A DNA stretch of 64,000 nucleotides from Pelobates cultripes. Its lineage: Eukaryota; Chordata; Amphibia; Anura; Pelobatidae. Positions within the stretch are counted from its first letter, which is position 1. The number at the start of each line of letters is the position of its first letter. Both the position numbers and the translations under genes were made by a program. Positions 12,101 through 23,745 of this stretch are shown in pieces. A model generated the notes under the pieces. It was given only the letters and a program-made list of their open reading frames with translations, had not been told where the DNA came from and ran no database searches. The stretch spans positions 250,075,252-250,139,251 of the forward strand of contig OW240912.1 in the NCBI GenBank assembly GCA_933207985.1, read 5' to 3'.

Positions 12101-13499
12101 GTAATATGAGTAGAATTAAGAACAAATCCTCTTGGGCATCATAGGTAAATAGGATATTCTCTTTAAACTGCTATATATTGACTGCATTTGACTATTCAGT
12201 GCAATATTTGATATTAGAAATCCCTAAGTTCTTTCGTATGTAAGCAGACAAATACATTCTTCATATTAACTGTAAGTTATATGACACTCAAATAATGTCA
12301 ATTTGTTCCTTAGATGGGGATTTTATTTTTATAAAAATGTAAAATAAAAAAACATGAATTATTACCTCTGTGTGTATTTATTTTTTATGCATACATAAGT
12401 TAATATTATTTTTCACTATATTTCTTGGCTTACCCTTGCCCTATTGGGGTATCCATGGGTAAGGACTCTGGTTATTTTGACCAAAAACTGTGTAGAAGAT
12501 CAAGAGCTAGCACACAGTCATGAATCCTGAGAATGTGTACGAGTATGTTGCATCTCAAAAATACACCTTGAGATGGTTTAGCCGTTTAGATTGTGTATAG
12601 ACTTTGCCGATACTTCTGACTGAGGAAGGCTTAAAAATAGCTACGTCCATGGAACACGAGTAAGACAAGAGACACACTAATTGATATTAACACATAGGTA
12701 TCCTTTAGAAAATAATACACCATGAGGATATATTACATGTAAACCTTTTATTTCCCATAATAATAAAATGTAAACATTTTCTTTAATAATACGTCTTTTT
12801 ATGACCTAAGGACATTCAACAGTACGGGTCTCAAATTCTGTATCATTTTTATTGTGCTTGAGCACTTTAAGTACTATTCAAAGGGAACTAGAATTTGTTA
12901 ATTCTCGAGTACGAATATCTTTTATTGCTTTAGGCTTCTCAGTAGAGCACTTCACTCTAGAACGACACAACTACTGAGAGCATCCATATCCTGATGTAAT
13001 TGAAAGCATGTATGCATTGCTCCAGGGAAAGACAAATAACACTAAATTTGATTTAGTAGATCAAATGATGATATAATATTATTAGGTTATTTTGCTAAAT
13101 AAGCCATTAGCTAAAAGTATTGTGCTTTGTGCTGGTTATTTATTTTGTCAATAGTTTTGTGAAAGCATTTTACTTGCAATAATTGCCTACTTCCGCATAA
13201 AAAAAAAAAGTAAATCTTTCCTGAAATGTTTATTGAGTGTACAATTTGATTTAATATACACCAGAAGTGTTGAATATAACATATCTCACTTATTAAACCT
13301 AATGTGCTAAAAATGTAGTTTTCTTTGTGGTATGCCTCCATCACGGACATGGCTCCAGCAAATACATAAATGTCATGTTCAGATTGTAAATGTTGAATTT
13401 TATTACAGTCTTCCTAACCCTAAATTATGGATGGCGAATATCCACTAAACTGTCATCATATGGTTTTACTCAAAATGTAACATGATTTTTTACTAAAAT

Positions 13500-13640
13500 G
13501 ATATTTGTTGTAAATTCAAAGTAATTGAAAGTTTCAAATTTGGAATTCACTTTGAATTCACTTTGAGTAATAACCCTGTAAGTGATCACACTTACAGGGC
13601 TATTTACTAAAAGTGAATTCGAAGGCAACTCGAAGGTGAT
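13500..13640. repeat. short foldback MITE fragment
   Basis: Centre CCCTGTAAGTG / CACTTACAGGG forms an 11-bp stem, flanked by AATTCACTTTGA-type repeats. The same 'AAAGTGAATTTCAAA' vocabulary recurs at 36857-37022 and 43875-44030. Confidence 0.55.
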
Positions 13641-15200
13641 CACTGAGAATATGCCAGATTATTCACATTTTATTTTAAGCGGTTCTGTATTTGCTAATAC
13701 GGCATATCTAAATTCGCAGGATAGTAACCCATCACCAAACTGAATCCTTAAATGTGTCCATTACATTGCAGGTGAAAAGATTTTTTTGAAATACTTTCAA
13801 TGTGAAGTGAGACCATAAAAAATTAAATAATTCAAACAGCCAGCATGTATAAGGTTAGAAATGATTAAATAAATAACCACACAGGTGTCCTTAGGACGCT
13901 TAGTAAGAGGGGAAACCTGTGAATATTTCCCTTTCTTCCCTCAGTTAATGTGCAGCATTTGCAGTGCAAAAAAAGATGAAATCACAACATGTGCAACATT
14001 GTAGCAGTTAATAGTTTCAAGATCTGTTCATGTAATCATCATGTGGGATGGGAAGATAATTAGATTAATGCAATCATACTAAGTCCTCCCAAAGAGGGAG
14101 ACTTAGGTTGCCTACTTTAATCTAATTTGTCATGGAGTATTAATAAAGTATTTTAGTAAATGGTACTTCCCCACAGCCTTCCATATTAAATATGTTCTAC
14201 AACCGACTATTAATAAAGTGAGAGCTTCCACATACAAATAGTGCCAACTCCTATCCTCAAAAGAAGTTGACATCTTGTTCCTAAGCCACTAATGGCTCAA
14301 GTTCTTAGCTCACATAAAATCCAGTGAAAATGAGAAAAAGCATTATTCTTGTATTTCTTTTAGAAGATCCATTATATTTATTAGTCTGACTCGTGGTATC
14401 AGTAGCATAAATGCTCAACCTGGACATATATGGACATAAGTATTTGTTTAATTCACAAACCTTCCCTATAAAATGTCTTTAAAAAAGCTTTTTTTTCCCC
14501 ATACTAGTCTTTTTTTAAATAAATCTTTGTTATGCTGAATGTGAAATGCTGTTTAATATAATATTAATAGATGCTCTTCAATTTTTTCCATAACTCTGAA
14601 ATCAAATAGGTACCCAGAGAGGTACCACTCTGTTCGTCAAGACCTTTCTGTCCTTATTGACCTTCAAGACATATGAATGTACCAAACCAATTCCATATCT
14701 TTTCTAAATGGTCCATCCTACTTTTTTTGGCAACCACAGAACCCACTCAAGATTGTGCATCCTCAAGGTTCTCACTGGCCATATTAAAAACTGTCAGCTT
14801 ATCAACTTAATTTTTATGTGCTTCCTCCAGGTTGAGGTGGGTTTTACATTTAGTGACAGGTTTGGAAAGTAGGAGGTAACTAAATGTAAATGGCTCCCAT
14901 TATATTCTATGACAGTCATCTCTACCATTAATTCCATGTAGCAATGAGAGGATTTTCGTTTGGGAAACAGCTGTTAGTTGCTAACATTAGCAAATACAAC
15001 TTTAGCAAGTAACAGCTGGCTGATAAAATTTACCAACAGCATTGGAAAAAATAGCATTTAATTATCTGCTTTCACTTCATGTGCAGGAAGTGAGGGATGA
15101 AAAATATGAGTGGTCCCTGAGACAGTAAATTTTATTTTAAAAAATTCTTACTTTAGTGGGCATGTGAGATATGTATAAGGTAAGAATGAACTTATTTACC
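13641..15200. other. gene-free DNA, nothing seen
   Basis: No coding similarity and no clear repeat. Confidence 0.45.
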
Positions 15201-15204
15201 TAAG

Positions 15205-16000
15205 TTAACCCCTTAAAGACCAAAACAAAACTTTGAATTTAAAGGAAGACTATAGGGTCAGGAATAGTGATGTCTCGAACGGTTCGCCGAATGGTTTGCC
15301 ACGAACGGTTCGCCGCGGACTCATCATTGAGTAAACTTTGACCCTAGTGATGTCCCGAACGGCGAACCGTTCGGGACATCACTAGTCAGGAACATAAACA
15401 TGTATTTCGGACCCTATAATGTTAAAACCACCATCTAGCCCCCTCTGCCCCCCCCCGAACAAATCCCCCCCAAGGTGACTAGGGGTCCCCAAGCCCCTAG
15501 TCACCACCCCCCCCAAATAAAAAGTCCCTACCTACCCCCCTCACCCTAAAAAATAGTGAGGGGGGAATAAAATAACTAACCTGTAAAATAAAAGTAAACT
15601 TACCATTCGACGTCTTCTTTTTTCTCAAATCTTCTTTTTTCAGCCCCAAAAAAGGCCAAATAAAAAACCATCATAACTGTAGAATTGAAAATAAAAATCC
15701 CGAGCGCAAGAAAAAAACCAGACGAAAAAGAAAAAACCAGAGCGCAAAAAAATAATCCATCTTCACCCATGGAGGGCTCCGCGCAGACTGAGCTCTGCAG
15801 GGCGGGGGAAGGGTTATAAAGCCTTGCCACGCCCTGCAATTAGGCTAAGAACACTCTGATTGGTGGGTTTAAGCCAATCAGAGTGCTCTTTGTCATTTTA
15901 CATTGCGTGGGAAAATTCAAAAGAACTTTCCCACGCTGTGTAAAATGACACAGAGCACTGTGATTGGATGGCTTGAAAGCTGGTTGACAGGCCAGCATCT
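15205..16000. repeat. composite unclassified repeat carrying a hAT MITE
   Basis: Starts TTAACCCCTTAAAGACC and runs through C-rich tracts (15440-15560), a purine/pyrimidine-rich middle and a GC-richer end. At 15,850-15,970 are two imperfect mirror copies of a segment with ACTCTGATTGG and TTCCCACGC. A small hAT element interrupts it at 15265. Family unknown to me. Confidence 0.5.
15265..15384. mobile_element. 120-bp hAT MITE with 8-bp target duplication
   Basis: Ends are TAGTGATGTC...GACATCACTA, a terminal inverted repeat of about 25 bp with one mismatch. GTCAGGAA flanks it on both sides (15257-15264 and 15385-15392); 8-bp duplications are the mark of hAT transposition. The last 40 bases (15345-15384) are a perfect palindrome of two 18-base arms around CGAA. 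The same termini occur at 48513, 61645 and 62083. It encodes nothing. Confidence 0.9.
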
Positions 16001-16680
16001 TCAAGCCACGGACTTGGGGGCTCCTGTAGGGAATAAACAGAAGGCCTTGGTGGTAGGTAACCGCTGATAGCAGATGGTCCTCCGTTTGTGTGGATGATGC
16101 CATGGGGCTTGGCCCCTGTTGGTCCTCAGCCTAGGTGGGCCTTTAATGGGAGGCGTATGTACTTGGGAGATGTAAATGACTGTAGGGGTCCCACTCACCA
16201 CCCGACCCACATCCTCCCCATCCTCCTCCTGATGTTGAGGCATTGCAGCTGTTTGGCATGGCCTAGAAGTGGTCAAAGATTTCATCCAGCCTCCTCAGAG
16301 TTAGCTTTGCATGGTCGAGATGTTCTGTCTTGGCTTGCTGAGAGTTGAAATACTGCTGGAGATTTCGAGCCGCCATTTTGTGCGTGTATGCTGTAGGCTG
16401 TAACATAGCAGATTAGGTAGAATAGATCCACGTTGGTGCAGAGAACAAGCCAGGGTGGACTGGGATAACTCCGCCGGTCCATAGGAGGGGGAACAGGGCT
16501 GTAAGGTAAGCCTGAGAGGACGCAGAGTCACACAGAGTGGGGGATCAGCCGCCTCACCCGTCCGGCGATTGTACTAGGCCCCACTTGAAAACCTTCGTCA
16601 GATGTACCGTGCACCCGTGGGTAGCAGATCTGGGGCACCATGGCTGGCTCCAGGAGAAGGTAAATCGTGAGTATTATTAA
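16001..16680. repeat. GC-richer unclassified interspersed repeat
   Basis: Open frames on both strands (for example 16001-16285, 16301-16531 and 16528-16815 minus) have no recognisable motif. Composition differs from its flanks and the left edge runs out of the repeat before it. It may be a decayed retroelement. Confidence 0.35.
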
Positions 16681-17429
16681 TTTTGCAAGATTTGGCATGC
16701 TGAGATTACAACTTTTATTGTAGTCACAAAATCCAAAACTGCTACACGAAAGTATACATTTGTAGAGTGTGCATCCTCCAAAGCATGTTGACACTATTAA
16801 CCCCTTCAATACCAAACTTAAGTCAAAAATGTTTTTTATTCATATATGTATTTTGCAGTATAAAATCTAGTCCCTTAAATCTCACTATCTCGCCCTCATT
16901 TATACTATAGTTATGATTGCCAGCCTGCAGAGGAATGAATTTCTCAGACAGAAGCTACTAGTCACATAAAGCTCAAGACTTTGCCGTTTGCTGTGTGTAT
17001 ATTGCTTTCTCCCACTGCCTGCCATGTTATGTCAATGATGAACAATACATTTGATTAATTATCTTGCTGAGCATTTGCTTCATGGTGAGCTTGATGAATA
17101 ATCCATAATAATCTACAGCGTGATTAAACGTAATACAAACTGTCCCTTTAAATAGGTTTAAGACTATTACCAGAAAATGGTTCACAAGACTTATTCACAG
17201 ACAAATTTGACTTTTCTGGCAATCCTTCTTGTAACAAGGAAAAAGAGAAGATTTGCTCCTCTAACAAAAACACGTCATATAAAAAAGTTCAAAGATACAT
17301 TCCTGCTTGTTAAGATAAAGGTTTTTAGATTAAATCTAATAAATTACCAGGAGTAGTTATGGTATGTGTAATACGTCTTTAAGAAATATGGAAAACGCCT
17401 TTAAAAGTTGTAAAAACAGAAAAAGCACC
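16681..17429. other. gene-free DNA, nothing seen
   Basis: AT-rich, with no coding similarity. Confidence 0.45.
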
Positions 17430-17496
17430 AGTAGAACGAAGGGAGGGTTTCGATACTTAAGACTCTTAAGTATCGAAACCCTCCCTTCGTTCTACA
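17430..17496. repeat. perfect 31-bp hairpin
   Basis: Arms 17431-17461 and 17465-17495 are exact reverse complements around the 3-base loop ACT. Beyond the arms the similarity stops at once. Confidence 0.9.
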
Positions 17497-17726
17497 AAAT
17501 AGTAAGATAGAGAACCATACTGTTCACTGTTTAGGTTGTATTTATTTAAGGTAATGAATTAAAAACACTCACAACTTACAGATCTACAACAAGCGTATAC
17601 TGAGAATGCTGCGGTGAGAGGCTATATGTGGTTGTCACGGTCCTACACTCCGGCCGGTGAATGTAAGTTGGTATAAGGTGCTGCGTGCGTTCCACTGCAC
17701 TCTCCTCCTGCGTTCCACTACGACTT

Positions 17727-18019
17727 GGTAGTCAGGCAATTTTGTGGTAGATGCCGAAAAGAGTCCTTACGCATTTCATGAGTGTAATCTCACTTCATCA
17801 GAGGCTGGCATTAGTGTGGAACTTCTGCGTTTAAATAGCCAGCTGGGTCTTTGCGACTATGCATTAACTCTTTGTGGTACAGATGAATACCACAAAGAGT
17901 TAATGCATAGCCGCAAAGAACCAGACAGCTCCAAACTGATGCCAGCCTCTGATAAAGTGAGATTACACGAAACGCGTAAGGACTCTTTTCGGTATTTACA
18001 GCAAAATCGCCTGACTACC
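17727..18019. repeat. large imperfect inverted repeat with hairpin-GAAAC motifs
   Basis: The left arm from GGTAGTCAGGC at 17727 is mirrored by the right arm ending CTGACTACC at 18019, with the centre near 17,883 (CTTTGTGGTA / TACCACAAAG). The left arm has a roughly 20-bp extra piece. Each arm carries CTGAT(G/A)AAGTG, AGATTA, CAC and a GAAA segment. A 108-codon frame across the palindrome is not a gene. Confidence 0.85.
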
Positions 18020-18069
18020 GCCTCTGATGCCTCTGATGAAGTGAGATTAACTTTTCATCTTGGCTTTTA

Positions 18070-19975
18070 GCGGGAGCCTATCTCTCCAGTAGAGTAGTAT
18101 CACTGTTTAGTTATACTGACTATACCTGTTTCACATACCTGCTAGTGTGTGAATATGATAAAGATGCCAGTAAGTGCCCAGGAGAATCTTACGCTACCAT
18201 TCAACTCATGTACGGTACATATTCTAGGCACTATATTATTTAGGTATGGACACTATTTTTTCCTCAAAACATGAAATATGTTGGTTTTCAAGGGAATAAC
18301 TGGAAAATAAAATTAAATCATATTTTCTAGCCTTTTTTTGTAATATATTTAACACACAGTGTGGAAATGGGAACTGAAGATGGTGTTTTTCTGTAAGAAG
18401 AGATTTTCCCCTTTAGATTAAACATAAGTTAAAATAGCATGTTTTTTTAACTTTTGTATTTTTATCTAATTTCTCAAAATTTACAAATTAATATACTTAA
18501 AATGGCTTTAAGGGCATGCAAAATATACCACGAATTTACTCTGTATACAATATGCTTCTTCAAATTCCTAATAAGTTCTGATGATGATAAAAAAAAAAAT
18601 ATATCTTCAAATGAATGATTTGTGGATACATGGAACTAATCCCTAAGAATCACCAAGACCATCATATTTCAGAAGGCGTTAAGCATTCTTAAGTATTCTG
18701 AGTGAGTCCAAATTGACAGATTTAGTTAGTATTCAGTTCAGCAGATAAAGATTTCATTATCTCCACTTCTTTGCACTGATAGGATAAGCTTTCTATACGT
18801 TTTTTCTACTGTACTAATATCGGTACATTTCACCATCTTTCTGTTTGCTTCTTAAATAGAATCTGATCCATGCATCTACAGAATAATAGTAGAATATTAT
18901 CAGCATAAATATCAGCCATGTGACGCAGATTTTAATTGCAGCATAACTTATAATTGGATTCACATCTGTGCAATATTAACAAAATAAACATTCATCTCAG
19001 TATCCAGGAAAGATTCTTCAAACCAGCTTTGCTGACCTATCTAAAAATGCTAACATAAATAAAATAATTAGAACCTCACATATCAAACAATTCCCTAGCA
19101 GATGGCACCACTTAATGTTGCCAGCTACAATAAAGAAATGCATACAAACAACTTGTCAACAGCTTAAGAACTTAAATTAATAGTTTCTTACAAGGATATG
19201 TTTTTATGTTTCCAAGAAGAATAAATAAAAACTGAGTTAGAATCAAACTGCATTGAACGAATCACAAATGATGGCTCTTGGTTAATAATTCACTCAAGTA
19301 TACTTTTAAAGATTGCAAACTGGAATGCTAAACATTAAGAAACTTAGAAAAATAAACTATGCACAGAAACTTGATATTTAGCCGCAGCTGCTACATTGTG
19401 TGTTTGTTTTTTATAAATTGCGATCTATGGGTATACAGAGCAAATCAGACAAAGTTGAATTCAGGTCCTTAAAGTAACAGCATATCAGAGCACCCGTGTA
19501 TTCAGTATATGATGTTAATTTATTGCATCAGAAACATAGCCTACAAGCTATCTACTGTCTAATTTGTGCACCATCCATTACAATAGGCTACGAACAGTGA
19601 TTGTATTTAAAAAAAATTTTTTATTGTATTTATATTGTATTTTAGACCATTCAAAGCGTGTATATTATGTACATTTATATAAATTTGTTTAACCTTCATG
19701 GTGCCAAGAGCATAGGCACCACCAAGGCACAAGCTCACATACAGCACTATTTTTAACCTATGGATTGATGTGCATTTTTAGCTAGACCACCAGGAAATTT
19801 TGGTAATAAATAAAGTATTCTTAAACCATAAGCACTATACTGAATGTAGGTTGCTATTTAAGTGCTCAGCTCATTCACTGTACTTCCACCCTATTACCTA
19901 CTCCCCGGAAAATAGTAAATAGTCCTGATGTTTTCTCTACAAAGCCTTCTGTACACAATGATAGTGGGGATAGGG
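18070..19975. other. gene-free AT-rich DNA
   Basis: No protein-like frame and no repeat recognised. Confidence 0.45.
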
Positions 19976-19978
19976 CAG

Positions 19979-19979
<1 letters not shown>

Positions 19980-20021
<42 letters not shown>

Positions 20022-20094
20022 TTCTCCAGAGCCCAGAGAAATTGAGTAAAGTTAGAGTTTGTAATAAAAAATATGTTAGATTATATTTTATTTA

Positions 20095-20137
<43 letters not shown>

Positions 20138-20223
20138 AAATAATAACAAAAAAATTTAAAATAGAACAATATTCAACATATAAAACTATGTATATATATA
20201 GTTTTAACAATAGTCAGGTGCCA

Positions 20224-20287
<64 letters not shown>

Positions 20288-20412
20288 AATAAAGAGATAT
20301 TAATTGAGAAAACCGTGAGTGCCGGTAACTTTCTGGACTTACTAATTTTGCAACCAGAGCACCAGGTATTTATATATTTTTAAGGTTGGAGTAAGCAGGA
20401 ATTACTTTTTCG

Positions 20413-20447
<35 letters not shown>
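19980..20447. repeat. four (TA)n arrays with repeat tails between them
   Basis: TA runs at 19980-20017, 20101-20135, 20230-20285 and 20413-20447. The spacer DNA includes 'CAATAAAGAGATATT' and a GAGTGCCGGTAAC segment, which look like tails of the foldback family next door. Confidence 0.85.
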
Positions 20448-20448
<1 letters not shown>

Positions 20449-20624
20449 CATTTTCGTCCCTGCACACAAGCTGAAATATATTAGATTGCCGGGTGCCAGC
20501 CAGGGCTCAAGTGTATAGTGTAAAGTTTGTTTATATATATATTAAAAAAAACTAAATATAGCACAATATTCTACATATAAAACTATGTATATATTATATA
20601 CATATATATGCGAAAAATAAAGTT

Positions 20625-20850
20625 TAGGGAGCACTCACAGGTCTTTGCATTATGCAAATGGTGTTTTATTTAATCTTCCAAAATTCAGCTGTGTTACAAA
20701 TCAAATCAATGTTTCGACCCGTTCAGGTCTTTATCAAGATTCTGACCCGAATGGGTCGAAATGTCGATTTGATTTGTAACACAGCTGAATTTTCGAAGAT
20801 TATATAAAAACACCATTTGCACAATGTGAAGACCTGTGAGTGCTCCCTAA
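20625..20850. repeat. inverted pair of foldback repeats
   Basis: Arms of about 110 bp (20625-20735 and 20742-20850) run from GGGAGCACTCACAGG to CCTGTGAGTGCTCCC. They meet head to head at two hairpin motifs: GACC...GGTC-GAAAC on the minus strand (20709-20739) and GACCC...GGGTC-GAAAT on the plus strand. ATAAAACACC lies in each tail. No coding capacity. Confidence 0.85.
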
Positions 20851-20852
20851 TC

Positions 20853-21010
20853 AACGTTTTGGCTCCTTTGAGCCTTTTTCAAGATCACAGTGTAAGAGTG
20901 CCGAAACGTCGATTGATATGCACAGTTGATTTGGAATATTACATTCAAATAAAACACCATTGAAGATTGAAAAGACCTGTGAGTGCACTCTTCGTTTATA
21001 AGTGACTGTA
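20853..21010. repeat. second, less regular foldback unit
   Basis: A minus-strand GGCTC...GAGCC hairpin (20853-20885) is followed by a plus-strand GCCGAAACGTCGATTG unit with ATAAAACACC and a GACCTGTGAGTGC tail. It is the same architecture as 20625-20850 with a different stem. Confidence 0.65.
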
Positions 21011-21706
21011 TATTTAACGTTAGTTGCAGCACCCATGCAATTTTTATTTGTTAGATTATACTTGGAGGAGTGCCAAGCATTTTGAGTTGCTATATATATA
21101 TTATAGTTCAGGTTTCTTATTTGTGATGATAGCAGGCTGCATTATTACTTTTACCATATGATTCAAAATAATTAATATATGCAAGTGAATAGGCCAAAAT
21201 CTTTATGTGCCATGTAAGTATGTCACAGAGTTTATATCCAAATTGCTTCATAAACTTATAAAATATTCATGAATGTAAATAGCAAGGAACGTTCATAAAT
21301 GCTATAACTCTTCCTTAAACCCAGTTTCTAAAAAAAATGCAGATGAATCAAAATGATTAGTTTGGGTTCCAGATCTACACATTTAGAGATCAATGGAATT
21401 GTGTACAAGGCAATGTAATTGATTTGAAATGCACAAGGGAATTCAAATATGAACCATGACATATCTGTGAATAAACATATTTAGATTTAATACTTTCATG
21501 TCATACAACATAGACACCCCAAGGAGTAGAAAGTCACTTTTAATGCAGCATATTTAACTTTCAACATGACTGCATTGAACATATTTTAAGACCACAATTG
21601 CAGCAATATTGTAATTCTGGCATTAACCCTTTCTAGTAGAATTTCTTTCTAACACTCAAATAAATTAATGATATAACTCGGGGAGCTTACAGTGGCATGG
21701 CTTAAA
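21011..21706. other. gene-free AT-rich DNA
   Basis: Nothing seen. Confidence 0.45.
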
Positions 21707-22075
21707 GGGATACTCAAAACAACGTTAACTGAATTAAGTGGTTTTAATGTATAGAGCATACCTCTGCAGGCTAACTATTCCATTCTATGGTATTTAAATA
21801 TGAAATCATTTTGTTTATGCAGCCCTGGTCACCTTTCCCCTAGCTGTGACTCGCACAGCCACCATGCACATTTCCTAAAAAAGATTCTCAATTTTTAAAC
21901 TTCCCTTATTGCACAGTCTGTTTAATTTAGAAGATTTAGGAGTTTTGTCTCATGCTCCGTTAACTACATGACAGATAATAAGTGGTAGAGAACTGAGCAT
22001 TTACGCTGCAGGTCTATTCACCAAAACAACTTAAGTACATTAAAGTTGTTTTGGTGCTTGGAGCATCATTTTAAC
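21707..22075. mobile_element. TTAA-flanked MITE-like element
   Basis: Runs from TTAAAGGGATACTC to a TTTTAA end. Subterminal segments CAAAACAACG and AGTTGTTTTGG mirror each other. TTAA at both ends suggests piggyBac-type mobilisation, though a TTAA match at AT-rich ends is weak proof. Confidence 0.55.
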
Positions 22076-23740
22076 AGAAAAAATCTCTTGCAAGATAGGG
22101 TGGACAAAGAACGCACAAGTGTGAACATAGTCAAGAATCCAGAAATTCACAAATTCTCTAATACTAGTAATGGTTGAAAGGTTGTGGCATACAGTAATTC
22201 AAAGCAAGTCATACACTGAAATGTACTGAATCTAGACTACCAGAAACCACAATAGGGTAAGAGTATTTCAATTCCAGAATGGCTAATGTCATTCGCTATC
22301 ATTATTAACCATCAGAGAAGCTACTACATGATAACAATAAGGCAAAACATAAAATATAATCACCACATTTAATAGATTAAAATCTGGCGGTAACAGAAAG
22401 TAAGGAACTGCAAAGAAAGAAGATCACATTTAGAAGGAATATGGTAGAATATTATATCGCCAGCTAAAAACAATGACACAAGAATGAAAGATATAGGTTC
22501 TTTTTGCAATGGAACAAGTGAGCAAAAACATTATCATGACATGAGTATGGACTAGCCGAAGGCCAAGCTACTGAGTTTGTCTAAGCTTTTGACAATTCTC
22601 AAGGTTCTCACATTATCTGTTTTTGTGATGAATACTTAAATTAATCAACTAAGTAGCATGGATGTACCACATGAGGATGGACAAGACACCTGTATATGTT
22701 CTTACACACTATGTATTGAAAATAAAAATACGTCAACTGGGCATGAAAGAATGGGCAAAAATCCCAACCAAGACATCAAGCAGAAACAGTAGTCAGATGT
22801 CCCAACTTGGGATATCAAAACCAAGCTTATGCACCAGAACACAGCCGTAAACACCGGGTAATAAATGTGCCAAAAGAGAGTACACCACAGTATTAGGAGT
22901 TTCTTGAATCCGCAGAGTAAACATGTACAGATTAACTACATCCTGCCACATTCAGAACATGACTTGAATACCATTAAAGAATTTAGGAAATATAAATTGT
23001 GTCTGAATGTATAATAGAGAAAAAAATATATATTGGTATATTCTCCAATGCCCAGTAGCCTGACATGGACATAGCAGATTGAAAATATAGTAATAATAGG
23101 TATTTGACTAAAAATATATATATGACACATAACTGCCTCCTGGTCTTATGCATAACATTGTAAATGTCAAAAGTTGCCCTGAGGACAGAGAAGCAAATAC
23201 CATCATGCGCTTCCAGGTTAAGGAATCTATGTGTCATTAGCAGTTAGTAGTTATAACCAAAACACATGATAAAATCTCGGTGGCAATGTAAAACTCTGCT
23301 ACATGAGTAATTGATTTAATAGTAGTGCTGATAAGTGAGTGATCAAAAGAAAAAATGGTGAGCAGAGCTACAGCCTACATATTTTCTCATTGCAATAATA
23401 ATGGTAGAGGTAAGGTGTTGAAAGCAATAACATACTAGCTACATGACACACAGATTGTATAGTGTTGTCAGGTTTTTAAAAAGGAATATACACAGCCAAG
23501 CAGAACATTGAGACAACCTTGAAACCAGCATCCAAGCACTTATCTCCGAGGAATGGATGATATTTAAAGAGGAACTGACATAAATTGCATTTCTGCACAA
23601 GGTTAGCAATGGATTGCACTACTGTTTCCAGTTAACTTTTGTTTATCTCTATTATAATTGATCTGCACTATTGGTTTCTCTTATGTTTTTACATTTTTAG
23701 ATTCTACATCCTCCACAATATACATCAAACTTTTATGTAA
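22076..23740. other. gene-free AT-rich DNA
   Basis: Several short frames (for example 22983-23237 minus) show no recognisable motif. Confidence 0.45.
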
Positions 23741-23745
23741 GTATG

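Larger units (their letters stand above)
9811..13490. other. gene-free AT-rich DNA
   Basis: No protein-like frame. It contains a TCAC-type tetranucleotide run (11563-11625) and a possible conserved block near 11,940-12,100, listed separately. Otherwise A/T runs only. Confidence 0.5.

Noticed and set aside
17430..17496. microRNA precursor
   Set aside because: A 3-base loop and a perfect stem without flanking pairing are not typical of a precursor.
17744..18070. 108-codon frame
   Set aside because: It crosses a palindrome made of two repeat copies.
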